The notes below the pieces were generated by a model, which worked only from the letters and a program-made list of their open reading frames with translations, had not been told where the DNA came from and did not search any database. Source: Rhodovulum sp. MB263 (GTDB lineage Bacteria > Pseudomonadota > Alphaproteobacteria > Rhodobacterales > Rhodobacteraceae). Taken from it: DNA of 64,000 nucleotides. The stretch is taken from the NCBI RefSeq assembly GCF_002073975.1, contig NZ_CP020384.1, positions 558,001 to 622,000 of the forward strand, written 5' to 3'. The first letter of the stretch is position 1. The number at the start of each line of letters is the position of its first letter. This document shows positions 44,808-54,497 of the stretch, one piece after another. The position numbers were made by a program, and so were the translations under genes.

Positions 44808-46772
44808 TCAGTCCCGGGATTCGGCCGCCGCCTCTGCAGCAGCCCCTTCGGCTGCCGCCTTCTCCGTCGCAATCCCCTCTGCGGTCGCCTCTTCTGCCGC
44901 GCGCCGTCTTGCCCGCCGCGACAGCAGCGCGGTGTCGAGCTCGCCATTCAGCTCGCGGGCGCGGCGCAGATAGGGCTCGTTGCGTTCGGCCGGCACGCCC
45001 GGTTTCCACAGATCGGCCAGCTCGCGCACCATCCGGCGGTCGAAATCGTAATAGGCGCTCTCGCGCTCGCGGGATTCGGTCGCGCTCAGCCCCATCGCCT
45101 CGAGCGAATAGCGCGCGACGCGGAGCGAGCTGTCGAACAGTTCGCGCACGATCTTGTCGGCCCCGGCGCGGTAAAGCTCGTAGACATGGGCGCGGTCGCG
45201 GGCGCGGGCGATGATGGTCAGATCGGGCCGCACCCCCCGGGCATAGCGCACCACCCGCGTCGTGGCCGCCGGATCGTCGAGGGCCACCACGAAGACCCGC
45301 GCCGTGCCCAGCCCCGCGGCCATCAGCGTCTCGGGCCGGGTCGGGTTGCCGAAGAAGCCCTTGATGCCGAATTTGCGCATCAGGTTGATGGTGGGGAGGT
45401 CGTCGTCGAGCATGGTCGCGGGATAGCCCGACATCTGCAGCATGCGCTGCACCACCTGTCCGAACCGGCCGATCCCGGCGATCAGGATCGGGTTGCGCTC
45501 GTCGATCCGGTCGGGGGCGCGGTCGGTCCCGATCCCGGCCACCGCGAAGCGCTTCGACAGCATCTCGTAGACGAAGAAGAAAAGCGGCGTCATCAGCATG
45601 GTCAGCGCGATCACCAGCAGGAGCGTCTGGGTCAGGCGCTGGGACAGCACGTCCTGCTGGACGGCAAGCCCGAGGAGCACGAAGCCGAATTCACCGGCCT
45701 GGGCCAGGCCCAGGGTGAACAGCCAGCGGTCGCGCCCCTTCAGCCCGAAGAGCCGGCCCAGCACCGCCAGCACCAGCCCCTTGACGACCATCACCCCAAG
45801 CGCCAGCGCGAAGATCCCGGCCGGGTCGGCCAGCAGCACCTTGAAGTCGATGCCCGCGCCCACGGTGATGAAAAACAACCCCAGCAACAGGCCCTTGAAC
45901 GGCTCGATATTGCTTTCCAGATCGTGGCGGAATTCGGAATCGGCCAGCACCACGCCCGCGAGGAAGGTGCCAAGCGCGGGCGAGAGCCCGACCATCCCCA
46001 TCAGGACCGCGATGCCGATCACCAGAAGCAGCGCCAGCGCGGTATACATCTCGCGCAGATGCGCCATGTTGACGAAGCGGAAGACCGGACGGATCAGGTA
46101 ATGCCCGGCGAGGATCACCGCCGCCACCGCGCCCAGCGTCACCAGCGCCACGCCCCAGGCGGGCAGGCCCGCCACCAGCGAGAAGCTGCCGCCATGCGGT
46201 GCGGCCTCGATCGCCGGGCGTATCACCGAGCCGTCGGGCGCGATCCTGGCCTTCGGCGCCGCGACCAGCAAGGGCAGCGCCACCAGCATCGGGATCACCG
46301 CGATATCCTGCGCCAGCAGCACCGAAAAGCTCGCCCGCCCGCCATTGGTGGGCATCAGACCCTTCTCGGACAGGGTCTGAAGCACGATCGCGGTCGAGGA
46401 CAGGGCGAAGACCAGCCCCACCGCCAGCGCCGGACGCCAGTCGAGCCCCAGCGCCGGGATCGCGGCGGCCATGATCGCCAGCGTGGTCAGCGTCACCTGA
46501 AGGCCGCCCAGCCCGACCAGCCGGGTGCGCATCCGCCAGAGCGTTCTCGGCTCTAGCTCGAGGCCGATCAGGAACAGCATCAGCACCACGCCGAATTCGG
46601 CGACATGGCGGATGTCCTCGACTTCGGCATCGAGAAGGGCGAGCGACGGGCCGATGGCGATGCCGGCCGCGAGATAGCCCAGAACCGATCCGAGCCCTAG
46701 CCGCGCGGCGAGGGGAACGGCGATCACCGCTGCGGCAAGGCAGATCAGGGCGGGAAGCAGAAAGCTGTCCAT
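44808..46772 (-). CDS. Monovalent cation:proton antiporter-2 (CPA2), KefB/KefC-like
   Basis: A 654-residue potassium/proton antiporter. About 12-13 helices (2-400) begin MDSFLLPALICLAAAVIAVP and include VLGYLAAGIAIGPSLALLDA. A cytosolic TrkA-N (RCK) domain starts ILIAGIGRFGQVVQRMLQMS (GxGxxG NAD site). A charged, Ala/Glu-rich coil ends the protein. The start at 46772 is chosen because the membrane region begins there; the open frame extends upstream without homology. It probably mediates K efflux under electrophile or pH stress; no KefF/KefG-type ancillary gene is adjacent. Confidence 0.92.
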   Translation of the reverse strand: MDSFLLPALICLAAAVIAVPLAARLGLGSVLGYLAAGIAIGPSLALLDAEVEDIRHVAEFGVVLMLFLIGLELEPRTLWRMRTRLVGLGGLQVTLTTLAIMAAAIPALGLDWRPALAVGLVFALSSTAIVLQTLSEKGLMPTNGGRASFSVLLAQDIAVIPMLVALPLLVAAPKARIAPDGSVIRPAIEAAPHGGSFSLVAGLPAWGVALVTLGAVAAVILAGHYLIRPVFRFVNMAHLREMYTALALLLVIGIAVLMGMVGLSPALGTFLAGVVLADSEFRHDLESNIEPFKGLLLGLFFITVGAGIDFKVLLADPAGIFALALGVMVVKGLVLAVLGRLFGLKGRDRWLFTLGLAQAGEFGFVLLGLAVQQDVLSQRLTQTLLLVIALTMLMTPLFFFVYEMLSKRFAVAGIGTDRAPDRIDERNPILIAGIGRFGQVVQRMLQMSGYPATMLDDDLPTINLMRKFGIKGFFGNPTRPETLMAAGLGTARVFVVALDDPAATTRVVRYARGVRPDLTIIARARDRAHVYELYRAGADKIVRELFDSSLRVARYSLEAMGLSATESRERESAYYDFDRRMVRELADLWKPGVPAERNEPYLRRARELNGELDTALLSRRARRRAAEEATAEGIATEKAAAEGAAAEAAAESRD

Positions 46773-46881
46773 GTCGTCTGGAATCCTCGGGTCCGAGAGC
46801 GTCTCGGTCAAGCATGAGTGAGGAAGGGGGCGGCGTCCCGGCGGGGGCGCAGGCAGGAAAGCTGGGGCCGGGAGCGCGCGC

Positions 46882-49491
46882 TCAGCCGCCCGGCAGGTCC
46901 AGTACGATATTGCGGCCGCGCTTGACATAGCGCAGCTGGGTTTCGCCGATGGCCGCGACCTGGCCGCCATCGACGGTGTCGCCGACCTTGACCTTCACGA
47001 AGCGGCCAGAGGGCAGCCGCAGCAGCGCGCGGCGGTCGGCCGAGGTTCCGTAGACGCCGATCAGGTTGAGATTACGAAGATTGATGGCATCGGGCAGGGT
47101 GGCCTGCCGGGCGACCGATGCGGCGGTGGGAATGGCCGGTTGCACCGGGGCTGCAACGGCCTGCACCGTCCTGTCCTCGAAATCCGAAGGGCGCGAGGCC
47201 GGGCGGAGCGAGGCGCTGAGCGCGTTGTCGGGCAGTTCGTCGGAGTCCGCAGCCTCGTCCTCGCCGTCGGCGAGGTCTTCCAGTGCGGCCGTCACAGCGG
47301 CATCGGTGGCGGGCGCGGGCGCCAGGTCTTCTGGCCGTGCCCGCGGATGCGTGCCGGGAACAGCGGTGGCCGGGTTTTCGGCCCGGGCCAGAACGGATGC
47401 GGGCCGGGTGCGGGGCGAGTAGCTTGCGATCCGGGCGGCCAGGGCGGGGTCGGCCGCGACCACTGCGGGCGGCGGCGCCTCGGCCGTCTGAGGCGCAGGG
47501 CGCGCCGATGGCCGCGGAGCGCTCTCCTGGGGGAGCGCCGCGTTCTGGGCCGCTGGGGCGTCGTCGCCCAGGGCTTCGGCGCGGTCGTCTGGAGCGTCGA
47601 CATGCGGATCTTCGGGCGCGTCGGCGGCCGTTCCGGCCGGCGGGCCCAGATCGCCGGGGCGGCCCGGGGGGGTCGTTTCGGGCCGGACATCGTAGACCGG
47701 AACGCCATCGGTGGTAATCTCGGCACCATCGGCGGTATCGCCGGGAGCGGGCACCGCAATCGGCTCGGGTTCGGGCACGAGATCGGCGGGACGGGCCCGC
47801 GGCACCGCCGCAGGCTTGCCGCGGAACACGGTCACGCCATCCGGTGTCAGCGCGCCTTCGGGCGTGGCCTCGACCAGACCGTGTTCGTCGAGTTCGAAGG
47901 TCTGGTCGGGCCCGGGCGGGTCGGCCTGCATCGGCAGCGGCTGGTCGTCTCTGCGGGCAATCTGCGGATCGGGCAGCATGCCGGCTTCGGGCGGCCGGAC
48001 CGCCCGATCGATGTCGGAGACATACAGATCTCCGATCCGGTCCTGCGCCGGTGCGCTCATCGGGTCCGGGGCGCGCTGCCACATCCCGGTACTGGCATAG
48101 GCCTCGAGCGCTTCGGCTTCTGACAGCGGCGCCGGCACGGGCGAGTCCGGGGTGGCGCTATCGGCACGCGGTGCGTTGCCGCTTGCCTGCTGGTGCGGCG
48201 CGTCACCGGACGCGCGCCCCGAGGAAGGCTCGGCAGGCGGTTGCCGGTCCGGTGCCCCGGCTTGCGAGCGCTCTGCCCCGGAGGGCGGGGCAAGACCCGC
48301 GGTGGTGCCGGTATCCGGAGCGGGTGTCGGGTCCCGAGGCAGCAGGATCGCCCCCAGGGCGACGGCCGCAACGACCGCAATCCCCGCCCCGCCCAGTTTG
48401 ACGATCTGCATCGGCTCCGGCCCGGCCGAGGGGCGCGCGGCGGCGCTCAGGTCGAGCCCGCGCATCGGCTGCGGCTCCGGACGGACCGACCCGGTAGGGC
48501 GGCGCCCGGTCCCCGCAGCGGGGCGCGCTGCGGATTGTTCCGTCCCGGCGGGGGCCTCCGCTTGTGGCGGGCGGGGGGCGGAAGGAGAGGCGGGGACAGG
48601 TGAGATTGGCGCCGATGGAGTCGGACTGGCAGCCGGGGGTGCAGGCACGGAGACGGCCGCCGGGGCTGGATCGACGGCAGGCGCAGGCGGTGGTGCAACC
48701 TGTTTGTCCTGCGCCCCGGGGGCAGGTGCGGGCTTGGCCTGCGCTCGGGTTTCTGTTCTTTGCGCGGGCCCTGTCTTTTGGGTGGAGACGACCTTTGGGG
48801 CAGGCTCTGCCTCCCGGGTGGGGGCTGCCTTGGGTGGGGTGCCGGCCTTGGCTGCCGGCTTTGTCTTGAGCGCGGCCTCTGCACCGGAAGCGGGGGCGGC
48901 CTCGGGGGCTGTTTTGGCCTCCGGCACGGGCTTTGCCTCGGGGACGGGGCGCGGGGCCTTGTCCGGTCTGGCCTCGGGGGCCGCCGGTGCGTCCGCTGCC
49001 AGCAGCGTTGCGGCTGCGGCGGTCGGGCCGAAGGATGCCTCGCCCTCGAATTGCGCGGCGGGCGGCCGGGCCACGAAACTGACCGGATCGAACTGATGGG
49101 CCTGCGCGAAGGCCTCGGCCTCGGCCAGCGTCTCGCGTGCGACCACCGCCAGCCGGGCCCTGCCGCCGGTCTCCTGCCAGTCGAAGACCAGCTCCTCGAC
49201 CGGATAGGGCGTCAGCCCGTCAAGCCCGCGCAGAAGGCTCGCACGTTTCGCGGCCCGGCTCTCGCCCTCGACCGGAAGCTCCGTGTAAAGGATCTGGCTG
49301 TCGGGGATCACCAGCGCGACCAGGGGCCGGCCCTCGGCAAGGTTGCCCGCGGTCGCGCGCAGAAGGCGCAGCGTTTGGACCAGGCCCGGGTCGTGCAGGG
49401 ACACCTCGCCCAGAGACCGCCAGCCCGCCTTGGCGCGGTGCTGAAGGCCGATCCCGTCCTCGGCGAGCGTCAGCGCGAAATCTGGTTTCAT
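46882..49491 (-). CDS. PilM-like/PilP-like fusion protein, large and Pro/Ala-rich
   Basis: An 869-residue protein with three parts. Residues 1-150 (MKPDFALTLAEDGIGLQHRA and TPYPVEELVFDWQETGGRAR) resemble the actin-like N-terminal part of PilM/GspL proteins. A Pro/Ala/Lys-rich linker runs to one membrane helix at about 361-385 (GGAGIAVVAAVALGAILLP). A second Pro/Ala-rich linker with repeated xPRARPxDLxP motifs leads to the last 70 residues (LNLIGVYGTSADRRALLRLP, then GRFVKVKVGDTVDGGQVAAI), which match the PilP/GspC beta-domain. The layout is that of a bridge from cytoplasm to periplasm. No pilus or type II secretion genes are adjacent. Function unknown. Confidence 0.75.
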   Translation of the reverse strand: MKPDFALTLAEDGIGLQHRAKAGWRSLGEVSLHDPGLVQTLRLLRATAGNLAEGRPLVALVIPDSQILYTELPVEGESRAAKRASLLRGLDGLTPYPVEELVFDWQETGGRARLAVVARETLAEAEAFAQAHQFDPVSFVARPPAAQFEGEASFGPTAAAATLLAADAPAAPEARPDKAPRPVPEAKPVPEAKTAPEAAPASGAEAALKTKPAAKAGTPPKAAPTREAEPAPKVVSTQKTGPAQRTETRAQAKPAPAPGAQDKQVAPPPAPAVDPAPAAVSVPAPPAASPTPSAPISPVPASPSAPRPPQAEAPAGTEQSAARPAAGTGRRPTGSVRPEPQPMRGLDLSAAARPSAGPEPMQIVKLGGAGIAVVAAVALGAILLPRDPTPAPDTGTTAGLAPPSGAERSQAGAPDRQPPAEPSSGRASGDAPHQQASGNAPRADSATPDSPVPAPLSEAEALEAYASTGMWQRAPDPMSAPAQDRIGDLYVSDIDRAVRPPEAGMLPDPQIARRDDQPLPMQADPPGPDQTFELDEHGLVEATPEGALTPDGVTVFRGKPAAVPRARPADLVPEPEPIAVPAPGDTADGAEITTDGVPVYDVRPETTPPGRPGDLGPPAGTAADAPEDPHVDAPDDRAEALGDDAPAAQNAALPQESAPRPSARPAPQTAEAPPPAVVAADPALAARIASYSPRTRPASVLARAENPATAVPGTHPRARPEDLAPAPATDAAVTAALEDLADGEDEAADSDELPDNALSASLRPASRPSDFEDRTVQAVAAPVQPAIPTAASVARQATLPDAINLRNLNLIGVYGTSADRRALLRLPSGRFVKVKVGDTVDGGQVAAIGETQLRYVKRGRNIVLDLPGG

Positions 49492-49660
49492 TGCGGCTCT
49501 CTACACCGGTTATGCCCCGGTCCCATAGCTCGATCCTGCGGACTATAGCAGGAAACCGCCGACCGGAAGAAGGGGGCACGGCATGTCGGAGCCGGGGGCG
49601 TCTTGTCCCGGTCTGTTCGAAGACCAATTAAGGATGACAGAAAGAACGAGGATAGTTTTC

Positions 49661-50365
49661 ATGCGTCTTGTCCCTCTTGCCCCGCTTGCCCTTGTCGTTT
49701 CGGCGCTGGTCGCGCCGATCGCGGCCGATGCCGCCCCCGAACTGAGCGTCACCGGAACCGGCACCGCGACCGCAACGCCCGACATGGCGACGCTGAGGCT
49801 GGGCGTCGGTCATGAGGCCGACACCGCGGCCGAGGCCATGGCCCTGGTTTCGGACGATCTCGGCCGGGTGATGGCCGAATTGCAGGCCGCGGGTATCGAG
49901 GCGCGCGACATCCAGACATCGGGGCTGAACCTGTCGCCGGTCTGGGGCGACCGCGCGGATGGCAAGCGTCCCCGGATCACCGGCTACAGTGCCGCCAACG
50001 GGGTGACCGTGAGAGTGCGGGAACTGGACGGGCTCGGGCCGTTGCTCGACACGGTGATCGGGACCGGCGCCAACACGCTCGACGGTCTGAGCTTCGGCCT
50101 GCAGGAACCCGGACCGGTCCTGGACGAGGCGCGTCGGGCCGCGGTGGCCGAGGCACGGCGCAAGGCAGAGCTGTTCGCCTCCGCCTCGGGGCAGAGCCTC
50201 GGCTCGCTGGTCTCGATCGTCGAGCAGGGGGCGAGCCAGCCGATGCCGATGCGGATGAAGATGTCGTTTGAATCCATGGCCGACTCTATGCCGATGGCCG
50301 AGGGCGAGCTTGCACTCGATGCGACGGTGACGATGGTCTTCGAACTCGGCGACGCGGCCGAGTAA
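49661..50365 (+). CDS. SIMPL domain-containing periplasmic protein (DUF541)
   Basis: A 234-residue exported protein. The signal peptide is MRLVPLAPLALVVSALVAPI with cleavage near ADAAPELS. The SIMPL/DUF541 pattern is ELSVTGTGTATATPDMATLR, then GIEARDIQTSGLNLSPVWGD and EARRKAELFASASGQSLGSL. The family includes E. coli YggE, linked to oxidative stress. The start at 49661 is chosen because GAGG lies 8 bp before it and it begins the signal peptide; longer starts at 49583 or 49634 lack these. It is convergent with metY. Confidence 0.88.
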   Translation: MRLVPLAPLALVVSALVAPIAADAAPELSVTGTGTATATPDMATLRLGVGHEADTAAEAMALVSDDLGRVMAELQAAGIEARDIQTSGLNLSPVWGDRADGKRPRITGYSAANGVTVRVRELDGLGPLLDTVIGTGANTLDGLSFGLQEPGPVLDEARRAAVAEARRKAELFASASGQSLGSLVSIVEQGASQPMPMRMKMSFESMADSMPMAEGELALDATVTMVFELGDAAE

Positions 50366-50375
50366 GGCGCAGGAG

Positions 50376-50407
50376 GCCGACCGCGTCCGGGTTCGGGCGC
50401 GGTCGGC
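50376..50407. terminator. Hairpin between convergent SIMPL and metY genes
   Basis: A perfect 10-bp stem GCCGACCGCG/CGCGGTCGGC with a 12-nt loop lies between two convergent stops. T runs are poor on both sides, so a bidirectional terminator is only likely. Confidence 0.45.
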
Positions 50408-50415
50408 TTACGGGC

Positions 50416-51702
50416 TCAGATCTGCGCCAGAGCCTGCTCGAGATCGGCGATCAGGTCATCGGCATCCTCGATCCCGATCGACACCCGCACCACATCGGGA
50501 TTGGCGCCCGCGGCGATCTGCTGCTCTTCGGTCAGCTGGGCATGGGTGGTCGAGGCCGAATGGATCACCAGCGACCGGGTATCGCCCAGGTTCGCCACAT
50601 GGCTGAACAGCTGCACCGCATCGACGAACCTGACGCAGGCGTCATAGCCGTCCTTCAGCGCGAAGGTGAACAGCCCGCCGGTGCCCTTGGGGCAGATCCG
50701 TTTCGCACGCTCGGCATAGGGCGAGGAGGGCAGCCCGGCATAGGTGACGCGGGCCACCTTGGGATGGGCCTCGAGCCAGCCTGCGACCCTGACCGCATTG
50801 GCGCAGTGACGCTCCATCCGCAGGCTGAGGGTCTCGATCCCCATCAGCGTGTAATGGGCGCCCTGCGGGTTCATCGTCATCCCGAGATCGCGCAGCCCCA
50901 CGGCGATCGAATGGAAGGTGAAGGCGGCGGGCCCGAAGGTCGCGTGGAAATTCAGCCCGTGATAGGCGGGCTCGGGCTCGGAGAGCGAGGGGAACTTGTC
51001 GCTCGCCGACCAGTCGAACTTGCCGGAATCGACCACCACGCCCCCAGTCACCGTGCCGTTGCCGGTCAGATACTTGGTGGCAGAATGCACGACCAGCGTC
51101 GCACCATGCTCGATCGGGCGGCAGAGATAGGGCGTGGCCGAGGTGTTGTCGACGATCAGCGGCAGCCCGGCCGCGTCCGCGATCTTCGAGATCGCGTCGA
51201 GATCGGTGACATAGCCGCCCGGATTGGCGACCGACTCGCAGAACACCGCGCGGGTATCGTCGTCGATGGCAGCCGCGACCGCGTCGAGATCGTCGAAATC
51301 GACGAACCTGGCCGACCAGCCGAAGCGCCTGATGGTCTGGCTGAACTGGGTGACCGTGCCGCCGTAAAGCCGGGTCGAGGCGACCACGTTGCGGCCCGGC
51401 GCCATCAGCGGGAAGAGCGCCATGATCTGCGCCGCATGGCCCGAGGAACAGCAGACCGCGCCCGCGCCGCCTTCCAGCGCCGCCACCCGCTCGGCCAGAA
51501 CCTGCACGGTCGGGTTGGTCAGCCGCGAATAGATGAAGCCCACTTCCTTAAGCCCGAACAGCGCCGCCGCATGCTCGGCGTTGCGGAAGACATAGGAGGT
51601 GGTCTGGTAGATCGGCACCTGGCGGGCGCCGGTGGCCGGGTCGGGCTTGGCCCCGGCATGGATCTGCAACGTATCGAACCCGTACGGACGGTCTTCGCTC
51701 AT
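50416..51702 (-). CDS. metY: O-acetylhomoserine aminocarboxypropyltransferase
   Basis: A 428-residue PLP enzyme of the Cys/Met metabolism family. It begins MSEDRPYGFDTLQIHAGAKP; the PLP Lys is in HSATKYLTGNGTVTGGV. The insert AYHGLNFHATFGPAAFTFHS and the length over 420 residues separate MetY from MetB/MetC/MetZ. It makes homocysteine from O-acetylhomoserine and sulfide (and may make cysteine from O-acetylserine). The ATG at 51702 has GGGAG upstream; an ATG at 51741 lacks homology. The nearby sat-cysC gene supports a sulfur assimilation role. Confidence 0.92.
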   Translation of the reverse strand: MSEDRPYGFDTLQIHAGAKPDPATGARQVPIYQTTSYVFRNAEHAAALFGLKEVGFIYSRLTNPTVQVLAERVAALEGGAGAVCCSSGHAAQIMALFPLMAPGRNVVASTRLYGGTVTQFSQTIRRFGWSARFVDFDDLDAVAAAIDDDTRAVFCESVANPGGYVTDLDAISKIADAAGLPLIVDNTSATPYLCRPIEHGATLVVHSATKYLTGNGTVTGGVVVDSGKFDWSASDKFPSLSEPEPAYHGLNFHATFGPAAFTFHSIAVGLRDLGMTMNPQGAHYTLMGIETLSLRMERHCANAVRVAGWLEAHPKVARVTYAGLPSSPYAERAKRICPKGTGGLFTFALKDGYDACVRFVDAVQLFSHVANLGDTRSLVIHSASTTHAQLTEEQQIAAGANPDVVRVSIGIEDADDLIADLEQALAQI

Positions 51703-52026
51703 CGGATCGGAACTCCCTTGTTCCCGGTTCTGCCCAAGCATTAGGCCATCGTCCGGAACTGGGCAACAAGAGCGGCTCGAAAAGAACGGATGCCTCTCCC
51801 CGCCCCTGCGGATGGGACAGCAGCCTTTCGGCCCGGCCCGGGGCAGCCTGGATCAGGCGGGGCGGGTCAGGTGGGCCCTTCTTCTTGGCGAAAATACCCC
51901 CCACACGCGCTTGCCGCATGCCCGGAGGCGAAAGCGGCGCGGTCGCCCCGTCGGCACCCGACAGGTCCGGCGAGATGTCACGCGGGACGGCGGTCGCGAG
52001 GCAGCGCCCCGCCGGCCCGAAACGCA
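51703..52026. other. Non-coding stretch between metY and sat-cysC
   Basis: No supported gene in about 320 bases. Part of it is the metY upstream region. The rest leads to the sat-cysC terminator. Confidence 0.5.
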
Positions 52027-52055
52027 GACGCGCCGCCCTTTCGGGGCGGCGCGTC
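52027..52055 (-). terminator. Hairpin terminator after sat-cysC
   Basis: A perfect 12-bp stem GACGCGCCGCCC/GGGCGGCGCGTC with a 5-nt loop lies 48 bp past the sat-cysC stop on the minus strand, followed by TGCGTTTC. A smaller hairpin, GCCCGCGGGAAAAAGCCCGC, precedes it. Confidence 0.6.
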
Positions 52056-52103
52056 GCTGTCCTGTCCCTGCGGGCTTTTTCCCGCGGGCTTCAGCAGCAG
52101 TCC

Positions 52104-53813
52104 TCAGCGGCCGGCGATCAGGCCCATCTGTTCGAGCTTGAGGATCACCTGCTGGGCGCAGTTGTCGACGTCGATGCCGGTCGTGTCGACCGCGACCTCG
52201 GGATCCGCCGGGGCCTCATAGGGGTCCGAGATCCCGGTGAATTCCTTGATCTTGCCTTCGCGGGCAAGCTTGTAGAGCCCCTTGCGGTCGCGCTTCTCGC
52301 ATTCCTCCAGCGGCGTGGCCACATGCACCTCGCAGAAGGCGCCATAGGCCTCGATCATCTCGCGCACCGCCCGTCTCGTCGCCGAATAGGGCGCGATCGG
52401 CGCACAGATAGCGATGCCGCCATTCTTGGTGATCTCGGAGGCGACATAGCCGATCCGGCGGATGTTGATGTCACGATGCTCCTTCGAGAAGCCCAGCTCG
52501 GAAGACAGATGCTTGCGCACCACGTCGCCATCCAGAAGCGTCACCGGACGCCCGCCCATCTCCATCAGCTTGACCATGAGCGCATTGGCGATGGTCGACT
52601 TGCCCGAGCCCGAAAGCCCGGTGAAGAAGACGGTGAACCCCTGTTTCGCCCGCGGCGGACGGGTCCGGCGCAGCTCGGAGACCACTTCGGGGAAGGAGAA
52701 CCATTCCGGGATCTCCAGCCCCTCGGCCAGGCGACGGCGCAGCTCGGTGCCCGAGATGTTCAGAACGGTCACGCCCTCTTCGATCTCGTCGGCGGGCTCG
52801 TACTGGGCGCGCTCCTGGACGAAGACCATGTGCTTGAACGGCACCATCTCGAGGCCGATCTCGTCTTCGTATTCCTTGAACAGCTCCTGCGCGTCATAGG
52901 GGCCGTAGAAATCTTCGCCGGCCGAGTTCTTGCCGGGGCCGGCATGGTCGCGGCCGACGATGAAATGGGTGCAGCCGTGGTTCTTGCGGATCAGCCCGTG
53001 CCAGACCGCCTCGCGCGGGCCCGCCATCCGCATCGCGAGGTTAAGAAGGCTCATCGTGGTGGTCGATTGCGGGTACTTGTCCAGCACCGCCTCGTAGCAG
53101 CGCACCCGGGTGAAGTGATCGACATCGCCCGGTTTGGTCATGCCCACGACCGGATGGATCAGGAGGTTCGCCTGGGCCTCGCGGGCGGCGCGGAAGGTCA
53201 GTTCCTGATGCGCGCGGTGCAGCGGGTTGCGGGTCTGGAACGCCACGATCCGGCGCCAGCCCAGCTTGCGGAAATAGGCGCGCAGTTCGTTCGGGGTGTC
53301 GCGGCGGGCGCGGAAATCGTAATGCACGGGCGGCTGGATTCCGGTGACCGGCCCGCCCAGATAGATCCGGCCCGCGGTGTGATGCAGATAGTTCACCGCC
53401 GGGTGGGCGATGTCGTCGGCGCCGAACACCTTCTCGGCCTCGCGATGCTTGTCGGGCTCCCAGCGGTCGGTGACCGTCATCGTGCCGAGGATCACCCCCT
53501 CCATGTCGCGCAGGGCGATGTCCTGGCCGATTTCCAGCCCGTCGGCAAACTCGGTCGAGACATCCAGGGTGATCGGCATCGGCCAGAGTGTGCCGTCCTC
53601 CAGACGCATCCGTTCCACGACGCTGTCATAGTCGGCCTGGCTCAGGAAGCCCTTCAGCGGGTTGAACCCGCCATTCATCAGGAGTTCGAGATCGCAGATC
53701 TGCCGTGCCGTCAGATCCCAGCTCGGAAGCTCCCCGGCCTCCGCCTTCAGCTTCTGGGCACTCTCGTGGGAAACGTACAGTTCGGGGATCGGGGCGAGGT
53801 TTGAAATCGACAT
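52104..53813 (-). CDS. Bifunctional sulfate adenylyltransferase / adenylylsulfate kinase
   Basis: A 569-residue fusion that makes APS from sulfate and ATP and then phosphorylates it to PAPS. The N-terminal ATP sulfurylase half has [12 protein letters not shown] (193-204, the catalytic QxRN and HxxH) and [11 protein letters not shown]. The C-terminal APS kinase half has the P-loop GLSGSGKST (399-407), [20 protein letters not shown] and the lid region. Order Sat-CysC is the dissimilar-to-yeast arrangement common in Rhodobacteraceae. The ATG at 53813 is preferred to 53837 because homology starts [15 protein letters not shown]. It lies near metY. Confidence 0.95.
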   Translation of the reverse strand: MSISNLAPIPELYVSHESAQKLKAEAGELPSWDLTARQICDLELLMNGGFNPLKGFLSQADYDSVVERMRLEDGTLWPMPITLDVSTEFADGLEIGQDIALRDMEGVILGTMTVTDRWEPDKHREAEKVFGADDIAHPAVNYLHHTAGRIYLGGPVTGIQPPVHYDFRARRDTPNELRAYFRKLGWRRIVAFQTRNPLHRAHQELTFRAAREAQANLLIHPVVGMTKPGDVDHFTRVRCYEAVLDKYPQSTTTMSLLNLAMRMAGPREAVWHGLIRKNHGCTHFIVGRDHAGPGKNSAGEDFYGPYDAQELFKEYEDEIGLEMVPFKHMVFVQERAQYEPADEIEEGVTVLNISGTELRRRLAEGLEIPEWFSFPEVVSELRRTRPPRAKQGFTVFFTGLSGSGKSTIANALMVKLMEMGGRPVTLLDGDVVRKHLSSELGFSKEHRDINIRRIGYVASEITKNGGIAICAPIAPYSATRRAVREMIEAYGAFCEVHVATPLEECEKRDRKGLYKLAREGKIKEFTGISDPYEAPADPEVAVDTTGIDVDNCAQQVILKLEQMGLIAGR

Positions 53814-54041
53814 GACGGGACCTGATGGTTCAACCAAAATACGCGGCGGTGCGGGCCGGGCAGCCCGGATGGCCGGGGCTTAGCCTGCAATCTGCGCGCG
53901 GTGCAAGCGGCGGCTCGGCAATTCGGGGAAAAAGGCCGACCGCGTCGCTTTTCCGCCGATGGCGGACCATCTTCCCGGTTGTCGCGGCCCCGGCGAAACG
54001 CCGGAGCGCCGCGCGCGCGGGCCCCGGAACGGGGCGGTGGC

Positions 54042-54497
54042 TCAGGGCCAGGCCCGTGCCGGGCCCGCAGCGCGCACGAGCGGCGGAGCCGGGTCAAACA
54101 GCACCAGATGGGTCAGGTCGGGGCGGCTGCGCGAGGGGTAAAGCATCCCCTGGGCGCCGTCCCGCCGCGCGGCATCGGAAAACGCCCAGGTCGGAGAGGG
54201 CGCCCCGGCGCTGCGCAGATCCTGCCAGACGACCGAGGCGCGGGTGGGGTCGGGCAGGGCGCGCAGATCGACGATCCGGTCGGCCGCGACCGCAAGCGGG
54301 ACCAGCGCCCGCGCCGGGGCGTCCGGTGTCAGGTAGCGGGCGATGGCCACGCCCGCGCCCTCGGGCGTGAGCGAGGCATAAAGCACGGCCTCGCCGGAAT
54401 GATGAAACCGGCCCTCGGGGCTTGAGACGGGGGCGCAGGGTGCCTCCGCCCGCTCGGCCGCGATCAGCCGCCAGACGAGGCCCCGAAAGGCGATCAT
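54042..54497 (-). CDS. RES domain-containing protein
   Basis: A 151-residue RES-fold protein. It begins FRGLVWRLIAAERAEAPCAP, and the core GRFHHSGEAVLYASLTPEGA has the Arg, Ser and Glu-type positions of the RES family, whose toxin members degrade NAD+. A cognate Xre/COG5642 antitoxin is usually encoded next to such toxins; none is seen here. Instead its ATG overlaps the trxB stop (ATGA), so it is translated with thioredoxin reductase. It may be a domesticated or non-toxic member. Activity cannot be judged from sequence. Confidence 0.8.
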   Translation of the reverse strand: MIAFRGLVWRLIAAERAEAPCAPVSSPEGRFHHSGEAVLYASLTPEGAGVAIARYLTPDAPARALVPLAVAADRIVDLRALPDPTRASVVWQDLRSAGAPSPTWAFSDAARRDGAQGMLYPSRSRPDLTHLVLFDPAPPLVRAAGPARAWP

